A DNA stretch of 32,075 bases from contig JAIXYL010000098.1 of NCBI GenBank assembly GCA_027490265.1, forward strand, positions 1 through 32,075. The letters run 5' to 3'. Position 1 is the stretch's first letter; every line of letters starts with the position of its first letter. The stretch comes from Sediminibacterium sp. Lineage in GTDB: Bacteria > Bacteroidota > Bacteroidia > Chitinophagales > Chitinophagaceae. Positions 15,833 to 23,824 of this stretch are shown here, in pieces. The notes under the pieces were generated by a model. That model did not search any database and was not told where the DNA came from. It saw nothing but the letters and a program-made list of their open reading frames with translations. A program made the position numbers and the translations under genes.

Positions 15833-16594
15833 ATGAAGCAAGCGATCTACCAACAAATCATCACGAGAAAGAGAACGGGCAAGAAATCCTTTGCAGTATT
15901 GATAGATCCAGATAAAGTGGATGCAAGCAGCATCCAAGAACTTGTAACCCTTGCAGTTGCAGCCAATGTTGATTTCTTCTTTGTAGGTGGAAGCCTCGTT
16001 ATTTCAAGCCATTTAGACGAATGCATTCAACAAATTAAAGCGTCTTGCCATATACCTGTGATCTTATTCCCAGGATCACCTTCACAAGTAAGCAAATATG
16101 CAGACGCGTTGTTGTACCTATCGTTAATTTCTGGACGTAATCCAGAATTACTGATTGGCCAACACGTTATTTCAGCACCATTTGTTAAAAAATCTGGTTT
16201 AGAAATTATGCCAACTGGCTATATGGTGATTGATGGCGGTGCACCAACCACGGTGAGTTATATATCCAATGCATCTCCAATCCCAGCTGACAAAAGCGAA
16301 ATTGCCATGTGTACCGCAATGGCAGGTGAAATGCTGGGCATGAAACTGATTTATATGGATGCTGGTAGTGGTGCCAAAAGAGCCATCACAGAAACCATGA
16401 TTGAGAATGTTGCCAAACATATTGATATTCCATTGATTGTTGGTGGGGGCATCACTGAGCCTGAAAAAGCCTACCTCAATTGTAAAGCAGGTGCTGATAT
16501 TATTGTTGTGGGAAATGCTATTGAAAAAGAGCCTTCCTTAATTAAAGACATTAGTGCAGCCATACATTCTGTTGCCATTGTTAATGCAGGCTAA
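15833..16594 (+). CDS. Geranylgeranylglyceryl-phosphate synthase family protein (PcrB/GGGPS)
   Basis: A 253-residue TIM-barrel prenyltransferase. The family joins a polyprenyl diphosphate to the sn-1 hydroxyl of glycerol-1-phosphate, the first ether bond of archaeal-type lipids; bacterial members exist, including in Bacteroidota, where C20 products have been reported for the group-II enzymes. Motifs: LIDPDK (24-28), VGGSL (51-55), FPGS (79-82), IDGG (133-136), YMDAGSGA (174-181), GGGI (204-207) and VGN (226-228), together forming the phosphate- and glycerol-phosphate-binding loops. ATG 15833 is chosen. A GTG-started extension from 15698 would add 45 residues that look like untranslated leader and run through the DnaA-box region. 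It heads a rightward run with alkB-like and aminotransferase genes. Which lipid it makes here is unknown. Confidence 0.88.
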   Translation: MKQAIYQQIITRKRTGKKSFAVLIDPDKVDASSIQELVTLAVAANVDFFFVGGSLVISSHLDECIQQIKASCHIPVILFPGSPSQVSKYADALLYLSLISGRNPELLIGQHVISAPFVKKSGLEIMPTGYMVIDGGAPTTVSYISNASPIPADKSEIAMCTAMAGEMLGMKLIYMDAGSGAKRAITETMIENVAKHIDIPLIVGGGITEPEKAYLNCKAGADIIVVGNAIEKEPSLIKDISAAIHSVAIVNAG

Positions 16595-16604
16595 ATGTTG
16601 GTAG

Positions 16605-17210
16605 ATGCAATCCTCACTGTTTAATGCCGACTTAATCAATCTGCTTCCATATGATGGAGAAGCATATTATTGGGGCAGTATATTTAACCAAGTTGAAGCC
16701 AACAATCATCTTCAAAATTTACTAGAAACCATTGAGTGGAAAAACGACCAACTCATCATGTTCGGGAAACCCATTGTCACCAAAAGAAAAGTTGCTTGGT
16801 ATGGCACAGAACCCTTTCTGTATCGCTATTCTAATAGTGTTAAACAAGCTTTACCCTTTACACCAACATTGCTATTGTTGAAGCAAACCATTGAAACCAT
16901 TTCAAATGAAACCTATAACTCCTGCTTGTTAAATTTATATCATACAGGAGAAGAAGGCATGGGCTGGCATAGCGATGCAGAACCAGAATTAAAAAAACAA
17001 GGCGCCATTGCATCCATCAGTTTTGGGGCAGAAAGACGATTTCTATTCAAGCATAAAAGCACCCAAGAAAAAAAAGACATTTTTTTGCACAATGGAAGTT
17101 TATTGGTCATGAAAGGCGCTACACAAGACCATTGGCAACATCAACTACCACCAACAAAAAAAGTAAAAGACTTGCGCATCAACTTGACGTTTAGAACCAT
17201 TGCAATATAA
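16605..17210 (+). CDS. AlkB-like 2-oxoglutarate/Fe(II) dioxygenase
   Basis: A 201-residue enzyme of the AlkB family, which removes methyl groups from damaged DNA or RNA bases by oxidation with iron and 2-oxoglutarate. The iron ligands are visible: WHSD gives His122 and Asp124, and WQHQLP gives His179. RINLTFR gives Arg191 and Arg197, the 2-oxoglutarate and substrate-pocket arginines. NLYHTGEEGMGWHSD is close to the ALKBH2/3-like form common in Bacteroidota. Length is normal for the family. It starts 10 bases after the GGGPS stop and its TAA overlaps the next ATG by one base (TAATG), so it is cotranscribed with a class IV aminotransferase; no functional link is obvious. Confidence 0.88.
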   Translation: MQSSLFNADLINLLPYDGEAYYWGSIFNQVEANNHLQNLLETIEWKNDQLIMFGKPIVTKRKVAWYGTEPFLYRYSNSVKQALPFTPTLLLLKQTIETISNETYNSCLLNLYHTGEEGMGWHSDAEPELKKQGAIASISFGAERRFLFKHKSTQEKKDIFLHNGSLLVMKGATQDHWQHQLPPTKKVKDLRINLTFRTIAI

Positions 17211-18034
17211 TGGCCATGCAATACATTTTTTTAAACCATGATTTTGTTCCAGCTCATGAAGCCGCTTTACCCATTAGCGATTTAGCCATTCAAAGGGGAT
17301 ACGGCATTTTTGATTTTCTGGTTACCGTTGATGGTAAACCAATTTTTTTAGCAGACCATATTTCGCGATTTTTCGCATCAGCAGAATCCATGCATTTGCA
17401 AGTCCCATTAACTCAATCGGAGCTGATTGATATAATTGGCCAATTAATCAACAAAAATCAACTCCTGAATTCAGGTATTCGTATAACACTAACTGGTGGA
17501 GATTCATCAGATGGTTATTCAATAGGCAATCCAAATCTGATCATCAGTCAATCGGTCTTTAATTACCAAAATCAACCATTTGAAAATGGGCTGAAACTGA
17601 TTACTTACCAACACCAACGCCAGTTACCACAGATCAAAACCATTGATTATTTAAAAGCGATTTACTTGCAACCCACCATCAAAGCTGCCGGAGCAGATGA
17701 CGTACTCTATTTTTTGAATGGAATGGTAACCGAATGCCCAAGGGCCAACTTTTTTATGGTGACAGAGCAGGGCGAAGTACTTACGCCAAAAGAACATATA
17801 CTACATGGTGTTACTCGAAAATATATATTGCATCTAAAGGATTATACCATTAAAGAAGCCAATATCAACATAGACATGTTGGCTAGAGCCAAAGAAGCTT
17901 TTATCAGTAGTTCTACTAAAAATATACGACCCGTTACTTCAATCAACGGTCAATTAATTGGAGACGGACAACCAGGCAGCATTACACGTCATTTATACAA
18001 ACAATTGATTCAATTAAAAGGAATTTCGTGTTAA
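17210..18034 (+). CDS. Class IV PLP-dependent aminotransferase (BCAT/DAAT/ADC-lyase fold)
   Basis: A 274-residue fold-type IV PLP enzyme. Landmarks: ISDLAIQRGYGIFDFL (22-37), HISRF (50-54), and the PLP lysine, probably Lys143 in QIKTIDYL (aligned with Lys145 of D-amino-acid aminotransferase). VTECPRANFFMV (173-184) holds the conserved Glu175 and Asn180, and GVTRKYI (200-206) the phosphate region. This fold covers branched-chain and D-amino-acid aminotransferases and aminodeoxychorismate lyase, which cannot be told apart with confidence here. The length and RGYGIFDFL fit an ilvE-like or D-amino-acid enzyme rather than a typical pabC. It overlaps the alkB-like stop by one base; an alternative ATG lies two codons downstream. 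Confidence 0.82.
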   Translation: MAMQYIFLNHDFVPAHEAALPISDLAIQRGYGIFDFLVTVDGKPIFLADHISRFFASAESMHLQVPLTQSELIDIIGQLINKNQLLNSGIRITLTGGDSSDGYSIGNPNLIISQSVFNYQNQPFENGLKLITYQHQRQLPQIKTIDYLKAIYLQPTIKAAGADDVLYFLNGMVTECPRANFFMVTEQGEVLTPKEHILHGVTRKYILHLKDYTIKEANINIDMLARAKEAFISSSTKNIRPVTSINGQLIGDGQPGSITRHLYKQLIQLKGISC

Positions 18035-18061
18035 ATTGAGTTACCTTAATTTAAACGATAC

Positions 18062-19120
18062 ATGAAAAAGCTTAATATACTAGTTGTATTGATTTGTATG
18101 ACGTCCTTCTTTGGTTGTAAAACAACCAATCATGATGAGGTAACAGCAAATACCGATTATTTTAAACAAACCACCAAAGGCGTTCAAAACGGTGGTGTTC
18201 AAATGATCCCTATCACTACAGCAAAAGGCAGTTTCAATGTTTGGACCAAACGGATTGGAAATAATCCAAGAATGAAATTGTTATTGTTAAATGGTGGACC
18301 AGGCGCTACGCACGAATATTTTGAATGTTTCGAAAATTTTATGCCAGCAGAAGGCATTGAAATCATTTACTACGACCAATTGGGTTGTGGCAATTCTCAA
18401 GATCCTAAAGATTCAAGCTTATTTGACTTAGCACGTTATGTTGACGAAGTAGAGCAAGTAAGACAGGCATTAAAATTAAACCAAGACAATTTTTATTTAT
18501 TGGGCCATTCATGGGGAGGCATTCTAGCAATGGAATATGCGCTAAAATACCAGCAGCATGTAAAAGGCGTCATCATATCTAATATGATGAGCGATGCCGT
18601 TGAATATGGCAAATACGCAGATGATGTTTTAGCCAAACAAATGGACCCGAAAATCTTAGATACCATCAGAGGATTGGAAGCCAAAAAGGATTTTTCAAAT
18701 CCGAAGTACATGGATTTATTATATAATCATTTTTATACCAAGCATATTTTAAGAATGCCCTTGGCAGATTGGCCAGAACCAGTTAATCGGTCTTTTGCCA
18801 AAATGAATCAAGCCTTATATGTTACGATGCAAGGACCAAGTGAATTTGGGATTGCTGGTAAACTGGCCACATGGTCTGTGAAATCTCAGCTAAACCAAAT
18901 ACGTGTTCCTAGTTTGGTGATTGGTGCTGAACATGATACAATGGATCCTGAACATATGAAATGGATGGCAGGAGCAGTTCAGAATGGCACGTATCTGTAT
19001 TGTGCTAACGGTGGACATATGAGCATGTATGATGACCAATCAACGTATTTTAAAGGGCTCATCCATTTTATAAAAGGGGTAGACAAAGGCGAGACTAAAA
19101 ATATTGTACCAAAAAACTGA
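18062..19120 (+). CDS. Proline-iminopeptidase-like alpha/beta hydrolase, lipoprotein
   Basis: A 352-residue exported S33-family hydrolase. A lipoprotein signal ends in SFFGC with Cys19, so the mature protein is probably lipid-anchored in the periplasm. NGGPGATHEYFE (77-88) is the GGPG oxyanion motif of proline iminopeptidases and tricorn-factor-like peptidases, and YYDQLGCGNS follows. The nucleophile elbow GHSWGG gives Ser150; GAEHD gives Asp292 and NGGHMSM gives His319, so the triad is complete. It should remove N-terminal proline or similar residues from peptides. The last codon plus stop abut a convergent gene: the two TGA stops form the palindrome TGATCA with no gap and no terminator hairpin. 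Confidence 0.85.
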   Translation: MKKLNILVVLICMTSFFGCKTTNHDEVTANTDYFKQTTKGVQNGGVQMIPITTAKGSFNVWTKRIGNNPRMKLLLLNGGPGATHEYFECFENFMPAEGIEIIYYDQLGCGNSQDPKDSSLFDLARYVDEVEQVRQALKLNQDNFYLLGHSWGGILAMEYALKYQQHVKGVIISNMMSDAVEYGKYADDVLAKQMDPKILDTIRGLEAKKDFSNPKYMDLLYNHFYTKHILRMPLADWPEPVNRSFAKMNQALYVTMQGPSEFGIAGKLATWSVKSQLNQIRVPSLVIGAEHDTMDPEHMKWMAGAVQNGTYLYCANGGHMSMYDDQSTYFKGLIHFIKGVDKGETKNIVPKN

Positions 19121-19696
19121 TCAAACTTTAATCCAAAATTTAAGGTCCTCATGACTACCTATACCTACCACTTGATAGGATGAAGGCATTTCATGTTCAG
19201 AACTGTGAAACGTTGCAATACGCGTACCAATAGGTAATGGTTTGAGTGCCTTATACAATTTTCGATTGTACAGGTTAAATAGCTCAGGATTGTGGTCAAT
19301 CAATTGATCAATGGGATCATTGTCTATGATGTTTTCATAGAAGGCGTTATAGAAATAGAAATGTTGATACGCATGAAAATTAATGTCTGTAAAATTACCT
19401 GTTAAAAAATGGGTATTCTTCAAAGCCAATTTTTTTGCAAGATCCTGTGCAATTGTTGTTAAAGACCCCCTTTGTTCAATCCCAATAAATTCTGCCTGTG
19501 GGTGAAAATAAGCCCCAACCATACAGAACTTACCTACCCCGCTGCCGATATCTAAAATTTTAGGACTTTGCCCAACTGCTAAAAATGCTGCTGCTTCTTT
19601 GGCTATTTGTATCGGGGTCCAATGCCTACTAGCTAAAGCAGCGATTGCTGGAGGGTAGAGCTGGTTAAACTGGTCGTCGGAAACAAAATAATCCAT
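19121..19696 (-). CDS. Class I SAM-dependent methyltransferase
   Basis: A 191-residue Rossmann-fold methyltransferase. Motif I is KILDIGSGVGKF (46-57), the SAM-binding loop; the acidic residue after strand 2 is Glu74 (FIGIEQRG). FLTGNFTDI probably corresponds to motif II/III and YFYNAFYENI to motif IV. The substrate is unknown; FVSDDQFNQLYPP and the compact size suggest a small-molecule or rRNA/protein methylase with its own substrate-binding helix at the N-terminus. The ATG at 19696 is preferred over an in-frame TTG two codons upstream (19702). It follows the exported-protein gene by 15 bases and is probably the last gene of the ABC-transporter operon. Confidence 0.78.
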   Translation of the reverse strand: MDYFVSDDQFNQLYPPAIAALASRHWTPIQIAKEAAAFLAVGQSPKILDIGSGVGKFCMVGAYFHPQAEFIGIEQRGSLTTIAQDLAKKLALKNTHFLTGNFTDINFHAYQHFYFYNAFYENIIDNDPIDQLIDHNPELFNLYNRKLYKALKPLPIGTRIATFHSSEHEMPSSYQVVGIGSHEDLKFWIKV

Positions 19697-19711
19697 GGAC
19701 AAATATCCTAA

Positions 19712-20377
19712 TTATAAACTGGTTTTGATTTGATATTGACTCATCGTCAAATAAATTGCACCTGTTTTGGTGCCTGCTGCTTTCATTTTCTTTCTATCAA
19801 ATTGGGTGTCTTTCCCCATGAAGTTGATGGGGATTTTAATTTTCTCAATTTCAAAATTCACCGTAACATGGTCAGGTAATACTTTTTGATCTGTATTGTA
19901 CTGAAAAGTCAACATATAGGTTCCATCTTTTTTTGTATTGATTTCCGTTTCAACAACACGCTTTAATTTAGTATCTAATAAAATGGTTGCAATAGAAAAA
20001 TCCGCCCGTTTATCTGTTGGAATGATATTGATTGCTTTTAATGGTTTACCGCCTCTTTGTTCAACACCTCGGTCAACTGTAATAAATGCGTATTCTAATA
20101 AACTATTCAAGGAGAAATCTAAACCACGTTTGGGCAACATCACAAAATCATCAGAAGAAAACTTAACCCGCTTACCCTTTGTGTAAACCATTTGTGCGGT
20201 TTTTACAGGCATATTGATAAAAGATATGTCCACTGCTAACTTTAACTGAGTACTAAAAAATACAATTGAATCTAATCGTTGTTTCACTTTTAATAAGTCT
20301 GCATCAATTGCTTGTGCTTGTATGTCAGCAAATATTACCATCAAACTGAATAATATGCTCAATTGTATTTTTTTCAT
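19712..20377 (-). CDS. Exported protein of unknown function, possibly LolA-like
   Basis: A 221-residue protein with a Sec signal peptide (MKKIQ, hydrophobic core, IQAQA, cleavage near residue 23). The mature part alternates short strands (VDISFINMPV, AQMVYTKGKRVKF, DGTYMLTFQYN, DHVTVNFEIEKIKIPINF), which suggests a mostly beta fold such as the LolA/LppX half-barrel used for lipoprotein or lipid carriage; this is a guess from pattern only. ATG 20377 is chosen because the signal peptide starts there; a longer frame to 20434 would overlap the permease gene. Its start overlaps the permease stop by one base (TAATG). Position after an ABC transporter fits a carrier role in export. Confidence 0.65.
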   Translation of the reverse strand: MKKIQLSILFSLMVIFADIQAQAIDADLLKVKQRLDSIVFFSTQLKLAVDISFINMPVKTAQMVYTKGKRVKFSSDDFVMLPKRGLDFSLNSLLEYAFITVDRGVEQRGGKPLKAINIIPTDKRADFSIATILLDTKLKRVVETEINTKKDGTYMLTFQYNTDQKVLPDHVTVNFEIEKIKIPINFMGKDTQFDRKKMKAAGTKTGAIYLTMSQYQIKTSL

Positions 20378-21207
20378 TACCCAATATCTTTTTGTTGAAA
20401 CCAATAAATCCCAAATCCCATCATTGCAGTACAATACCCCAAAGTCAATACGCTATTAAACCCTATCTGTTCCCAATTAATTTGGTAATAGAAAAAGTAT
20501 TGCCAAGTATCATTCAATTTTGCAAAAAAGAGTTGATTGAACCAATTATCCCCAAAATCAACTTTCAAGAGAATATTAGATAGTATCAAAAAAAATGCTG
20601 ACACAATCCACACTTTTGTTGCTTCTTTTAGCACAACTGCAATCGTTAAACTGACAATAGAAAAAAAGACCATTGATAAAGCGCCAGACATAAATGACCA
20701 TTGCAAGCGTTTTACTGCATCTGCTGCGTCAAAAAAGTTGAGCCCGTTAATATAGACTACTAAATCGCCTTTCCCAAAAAGCAAATACGAAAAACCAAAG
20801 GAACTAATGGCTAATAAAAAAACGACCAGTAGGGTAAATACAATCGCTACAATATATTTACTCAAAATCAACTGCCATTTACGAACTGGCTGCAACATAA
20901 TTGTTTGCAAAGTTCTGTCTTTGTATTCTGCTGTCAGCGTACCTGATACAACAATCATCAATATCAAAGGAAGATGAAACCAAAGGGTGTTTAAAATTAA
21001 ATACACCAATAAGTTGCCATTCAAAAGCGTCCCTTCGAAATAAAATTTCTGTTTCAAATTCTCTAACAACAAATCAATAATATTGGTTCCTTGATAATAC
21101 GCACTAAAAAATATGATGCCCTCAATTGACAATAATGCACCTAAAGCATAATAGGTTTTGCTTTGTTTGAACAACTTAAATATTTCCGCCTTTAACAATG
21201 CTTGCAT
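20377..21207 (-). CDS. ABC transporter permease (ABC-2 type)
   Basis: A 276-residue permease with about six membrane helices (about residues 20-38, 66-90, 116-145, 168-193, 199-215 and 249-271). EYKDRTLQTIMLQPVRKWQLILSK (94-117) matches the cytosolic loop of ABC-2/NatB-like exporters. It works with the ATPase encoded immediately upstream; the pair would form a (permease)2(ATPase)2 exporter. ATG 21207 is preferred over an in-frame TTG one codon upstream, and its start overlaps the ATPase stop by one base (TGATG). The substrate is unknown; relatives move drugs, peptides, sodium or copper-assembly factors. Confidence 0.85.
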   Translation of the reverse strand: MQALLKAEIFKLFKQSKTYYALGALLSIEGIIFFSAYYQGTNIIDLLLENLKQKFYFEGTLLNGNLLVYLILNTLWFHLPLILMIVVSGTLTAEYKDRTLQTIMLQPVRKWQLILSKYIVAIVFTLLVVFLLAISSFGFSYLLFGKGDLVVYINGLNFFDAADAVKRLQWSFMSGALSMVFFSIVSLTIAVVLKEATKVWIVSAFFLILSNILLKVDFGDNWFNQLFFAKLNDTWQYFFYYQINWEQIGFNSVLTLGYCTAMMGFGIYWFQQKDIG

Positions 21208-22061
21208 CAATGGGTGGTTTCAAATAATTTTTCCATGCTCAATTCGGGTGTGCATGAAGTGATGAGTATATTTTCTTTGTCTAGGCTTTGAATTAAATTG
21301 GGTACTTCCGCTGCTTCAATATTAACGAATGCACAATTCCCCTTGTATTCAACCTCATAATTGGCAAGGCATTTGGCATCTTTAATATTACTAGCACAGA
21401 TGCTGTATACACTGGTATTGTCTGCAATCAATTGTTGCGCCGGTCCTGAATTGACCAACTTCCCCTCTTTTAACACATACAGCGTATGGCATAATTTACT
21501 AAGCTCCTCAATGATATGCGAAGACAAAATAATTGCCAAATGTTCTTTCTCTGCTAAATCGGCAATCAATTTTCTTAATGAACTAACACCCAACGGATCT
21601 AATCCAGTAAAAGGTTCATCTAATACCAAACAAGCCGGATTATTCAATAATGCAATGGCTATGCCCAATCTTTGTTTCATGCCCATCGAAAAATTAGCCA
21701 CTTTATCCAATCGATTGGTTGGCAAACCAACTTTAATCAACTGCTCTGCTATTTGTGCTTTATTCAGTTTTAATCCTTGAATACTTGCGAACAAATGGAT
21801 ATTATCATAAGCATTTAAATATTCATATAAAGCCGGCTTTTCAATAATTCCTCCGATAGGCTTTAGCGCGTTTTCAGGTAATGTAACAGTACCAGTGTCT
21901 TGGCTTACCAGCCCAAACAAAATCTTAAATAAAGTGGTTTTACCTGCACCATTTGCCCCTAATAGACCGCAAATTTCACCCGCTGCACAAGCAATACTTA
22001 CATTATCAAGTACTTTCCGCTTACCATATGCTTTACTTAAATTAAGACCTGAAATAATCAT
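21207..22061 (-). CDS. ABC transporter ATP-binding protein
   Basis: A 284-residue ATPase subunit. Walker A is GANGAGKTT (35-43). The Q-loop region reads GGIIEKPALYEYL, with Glu74 at the usual Gln position, as in many drug- and bacitracin-type exporters. The signature is the degenerate FSMGMKQR (124-131), Walker B is CLVLDEP (144-150, catalytic Glu149), the D-loop is GLDP and the H-loop His182 is in SSHIIEEL. A C-terminal extension (about 215-284) may couple to the permease. It overlaps the upstream gene by four bases (ATGA) and the permease gene by one base, so all three are translationally coupled. Confidence 0.92.
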   Translation of the reverse strand: MIISGLNLSKAYGKRKVLDNVSIACAAGEICGLLGANGAGKTTLFKILFGLVSQDTGTVTLPENALKPIGGIIEKPALYEYLNAYDNIHLFASIQGLKLNKAQIAEQLIKVGLPTNRLDKVANFSMGMKQRLGIAIALLNNPACLVLDEPFTGLDPLGVSSLRKLIADLAEKEHLAIILSSHIIEELSKLCHTLYVLKEGKLVNSGPAQQLIADNTSVYSICASNIKDAKCLANYEVEYKGNCAFVNIEAAEVPNLIQSLDKENILITSCTPELSMEKLFETTH

Positions 22062-22603
22062 GTTTGTAAAGCTAGTTGTTGGTAATCGGAATAATTAAAC
22101 TTGGGTTTATAATTGGGTTCTAAAAATGTTCTAGACCAAAAATGTTTTTTAAAGCCAAACCAAGGGTCCTTAATCATAAAATAAGGTACATAATGGTACC
22201 ATTTAACGCCTTTGGCGATAAAATAGGCTTTTACTTCATCGCCGATACCCAATTCTTTGGCAGCTTCTAATGCAGCCATGCGTTGGCATTTAGATCCAAT
22301 ATATGTATCAACAATCCTTCTGTTAAAACCATGCACGAAAAATTGGTCTTTGGCACGTTTATAATTTTGGTATCTGCTCCATCCATCTGCCAATACCAAA
22401 AAAATATGAATAAATGAGAACATAAAGCTCCAAGCCCAAAAGAAGATTACCCACGCTGAATACAGTTGATAGGCTTCATTTAGCTTAACCCAATAAAACC
22501 AAGACTCTAAAACAAATATGGCTAATGAATAATACAATAGTCTACCCACTCTTAAATAGGACAGCATCGGATGTGGTTGTTGTGGAAGAACACTAAAGTA
22601 CAT
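22058..22603 (-). CDS. Two-helix membrane protein of unknown function, head of ABC operon
   Basis: A 181-residue protein I do not recognise. Two hydrophobic segments (about 22-38 and 48-72, the second rich in Trp and Phe) are followed by a soluble, basic and aromatic C-terminal part (HGFNRRIVDTYIGSKCQRMAA, then WYHYVPYFMIKDPWFGFKKHF). It ends with a four-base overlap (ATGA) onto the ABC ATPase gene, which makes it the first gene of the overlapping operon and a possible accessory subunit. ATG 22603 is used; Met13 (22567) is an alternative. A candidate promoter (TTTG-N20-TAACTTTA) lies only six bases upstream, which would give a nearly leaderless transcript. Confidence 0.65.
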   Translation of the reverse strand: MYFSVLPQQPHPMLSYLRVGRLLYYSLAIFVLESWFYWVKLNEAYQLYSAWVIFFWAWSFMFSFIHIFLVLADGWSRYQNYKRAKDQFFVHGFNRRIVDTYIGSKCQRMAALEAAKELGIGDEVKAYFIAKGVKWYHYVPYFMIKDPWFGFKKHFWSRTFLEPNYKPKFNYSDYQQLALQT

Positions 22604-22608
22604 ACGTC

Positions 22609-22640
22609 TAAAGTTAATGATACTAACAAATCAAATCAAA
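22609..22640 (-). promoter_or_regulatory. Candidate promoter of the ABC operon (TTTG-N20-TAACTTTA)
   Basis: On the minus strand TAACTTTA (22616-22609) matches TAnnTTTG except the last base. TTTG (22640-22637) lies 20 bases upstream; another TTTG at 22635-22632 is at 15 bases. The start codon at 22603 is six bases past the -7 box, so the transcript would be almost leaderless or the true start would be Met13. Confidence 0.35.
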
Positions 22641-22713
22641 AAAAAGTGTAACAAGTGGATATAAAAAGTACAATACAATCGAAATAGCGTACCTTACAGA
22701 TATCTCGATTAAT

Positions 22714-22762
22714 AGGATTCTATCCTTTACCATATTCTACAAAGAATAACAGGATTCTACCC
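22714..22762 (+). repeat. Direct repeats AGGATTCTAYCC upstream of the AraC-type gene
   Basis: Two 12-base copies, AGGATTCTATCC (22714-22725) and AGGATTCTACCC (22751-22762), differ at one base and are 37 bases apart, centre to centre. Each contains the imperfect inverted half-sites GGAT/ATCC or GGAT/ACCC. Between them is a 6-bp inverted repeat TATTCT-N4-AGAATA (22733-22748). A third AGGATTC lies at 23394-23400, after the AraC gene and before the cupin gene. The arrangement suggests operator sites for the AraC-type protein. The remainder of 22641-22824 holds no gene I can support. Confidence 0.5.
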
Positions 22763-22824
22763 ATTCTCTGGTCTCTTTATTGTCTCTGCACAAACTAAAC
22801 GCACTGCAGTTTTGGTGAATTATC

Positions 22825-23385
22825 ATGAAAGTGTATATAAAATTTATGGTCAGCTTAAGGTGTAAGCTATTGGTAAAAGAAATTTTATTAGACCTAGACA
22901 TTCCGTATCAAAGAATTGACCTTGGCGAAGTACTCATGACACAACCAATAGACTTTAAAAAGTTAGGTTTTTTTCGTGAAAAGCTTTTAAAATTCGGGCT
23001 CGAATTAATTGACGATAAAAAAGCCATTATTATCAGTCAAATCAAAGGTGTAATCATTGAAATGATTCATTACAATGAAGACGAACCCGAGGTAAACTTT
23101 TCAACTTATTTAAGTGAAAAACTGTCTTACAATTATACGTACTTGTCTAACTTGTTTTCTGAAACACAGGGCAGTACCATTGAACAATTCATTATACTAC
23201 ATAAAATTGAACGCGTAAAAGAGTTAATCATTTACAATGAATTGAATTTAACTGAAATAGCCTGGAAGCTGCACTACAGCAGCGTTGCCCACCTCTCAAA
23301 CCAATTTAAAAAAATCACTGGCCTTACGCCATCCTTCTTTAAAGCAATGGCCAATAAAAAAAGAGAGGCTTTAGAGAATCTGTAA
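22825..23385 (+). CDS. AraC-family transcription regulator (short, Bacteroidota type)
   Basis: A 186-residue regulator. The C-terminal half is an AraC-type double helix-turn-helix: the first near 92-112 (FSTYLSEKLSYNYTYLSNLF), the second near 142-162 (LTEIAWKLHYSSVAHLSNQF), followed by the family signature FKKITGLTPSFFK (161-173). The N-terminal 85 residues (MKVYIKFMVSLRCKLLVKEI and KAIIISQIKGVIIEMIHY) form a small domain found with this subgroup in Bacteroidota. It is not a sugar-binding cupin, so the ligand or partner is unknown. It is transcribed in the same direction as the cupin, GH130 and GT4 genes and is flanked by AGGATTC repeats, so it probably controls them and itself. Confidence 0.85.
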   Translation: MKVYIKFMVSLRCKLLVKEILLDLDIPYQRIDLGEVLMTQPIDFKKLGFFREKLLKFGLELIDDKKAIIISQIKGVIIEMIHYNEDEPEVNFSTYLSEKLSYNYTYLSNLFSETQGSTIEQFIILHKIERVKELIIYNELNLTEIAWKLHYSSVAHLSNQFKKITGLTPSFFKAMANKKREALENL

Positions 23386-23458
23386 AACATATAAGGATTC
23401 AAGTACAAATTGTAATAAAAATCATTTACTAAAAACGAACCTTTACTAAACTTTAAAT

Positions 23459-23824
23459 ATGCTACCATTATCAAATGAAAAAGGCAACAGTGAAGTAGAA
23501 AAAGCCAAAGTGTATATCACCGTAGAAATCATTGAATATATACCCAATTCAGTGGTCATAAAAACCATTTTAAGAAAATCAACAGGCAATATTAGTGTGA
23601 TGTCGTTTGACAGCGGTGAAGGCTTAACTGAAAAGAAAACGCCTTTTGATACGTTCATTCAGCTCATAGATGGTGAAGCAGAAATTGTAATTGACGGAAA
23701 AAGCCACGTACTCAAAACAGGAGGAGCGATTGTGATTCCGGCGCATTCGGCCAATTGTATTAAACCAAATGGTCGATTCAAATTAATTCAAACAATCATA
23801 AAAAGTGGGTATGACCAAATATGA
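23459..23824 (+). CDS. Cupin-domain protein with altered metal site
   Basis: A 121-residue single-domain cupin. Motif 1 reads EGLTEKKTPFDTFIQLIDGEAEI: the two motif-1 histidines usual in metal-binding cupins (HxH) are absent and replaced by Lys/Thr-type residues. Motif 2 is GGAIVIPAHSANCI (88-101) with the conserved His96. The metal site is therefore probably incomplete, pointing to a ligand-binding or regulatory role rather than catalysis. Its TGA overlaps the GH130 start by four bases (ATGA), coupling the two. In similar proteins the cupin may sense a small molecule, but nothing in the sequence identifies it. Confidence 0.75.
   Translation: MLPLSNEKGNSEVEKAKVYITVEIIEYIPNSVVIKTILRKSTGNISVMSFDSGEGLTEKKTPFDTFIQLIDGEAEIVIDGKSHVLKTGGAIVIPAHSANCIKPNGRFKLIQTIIKSGYDQI

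Noticed and set aside
20378..20434. 19-residue longer start for the exported protein
   Set aside because: It would overlap the permease gene and place residues before a perfect signal peptide that begins at 20377.
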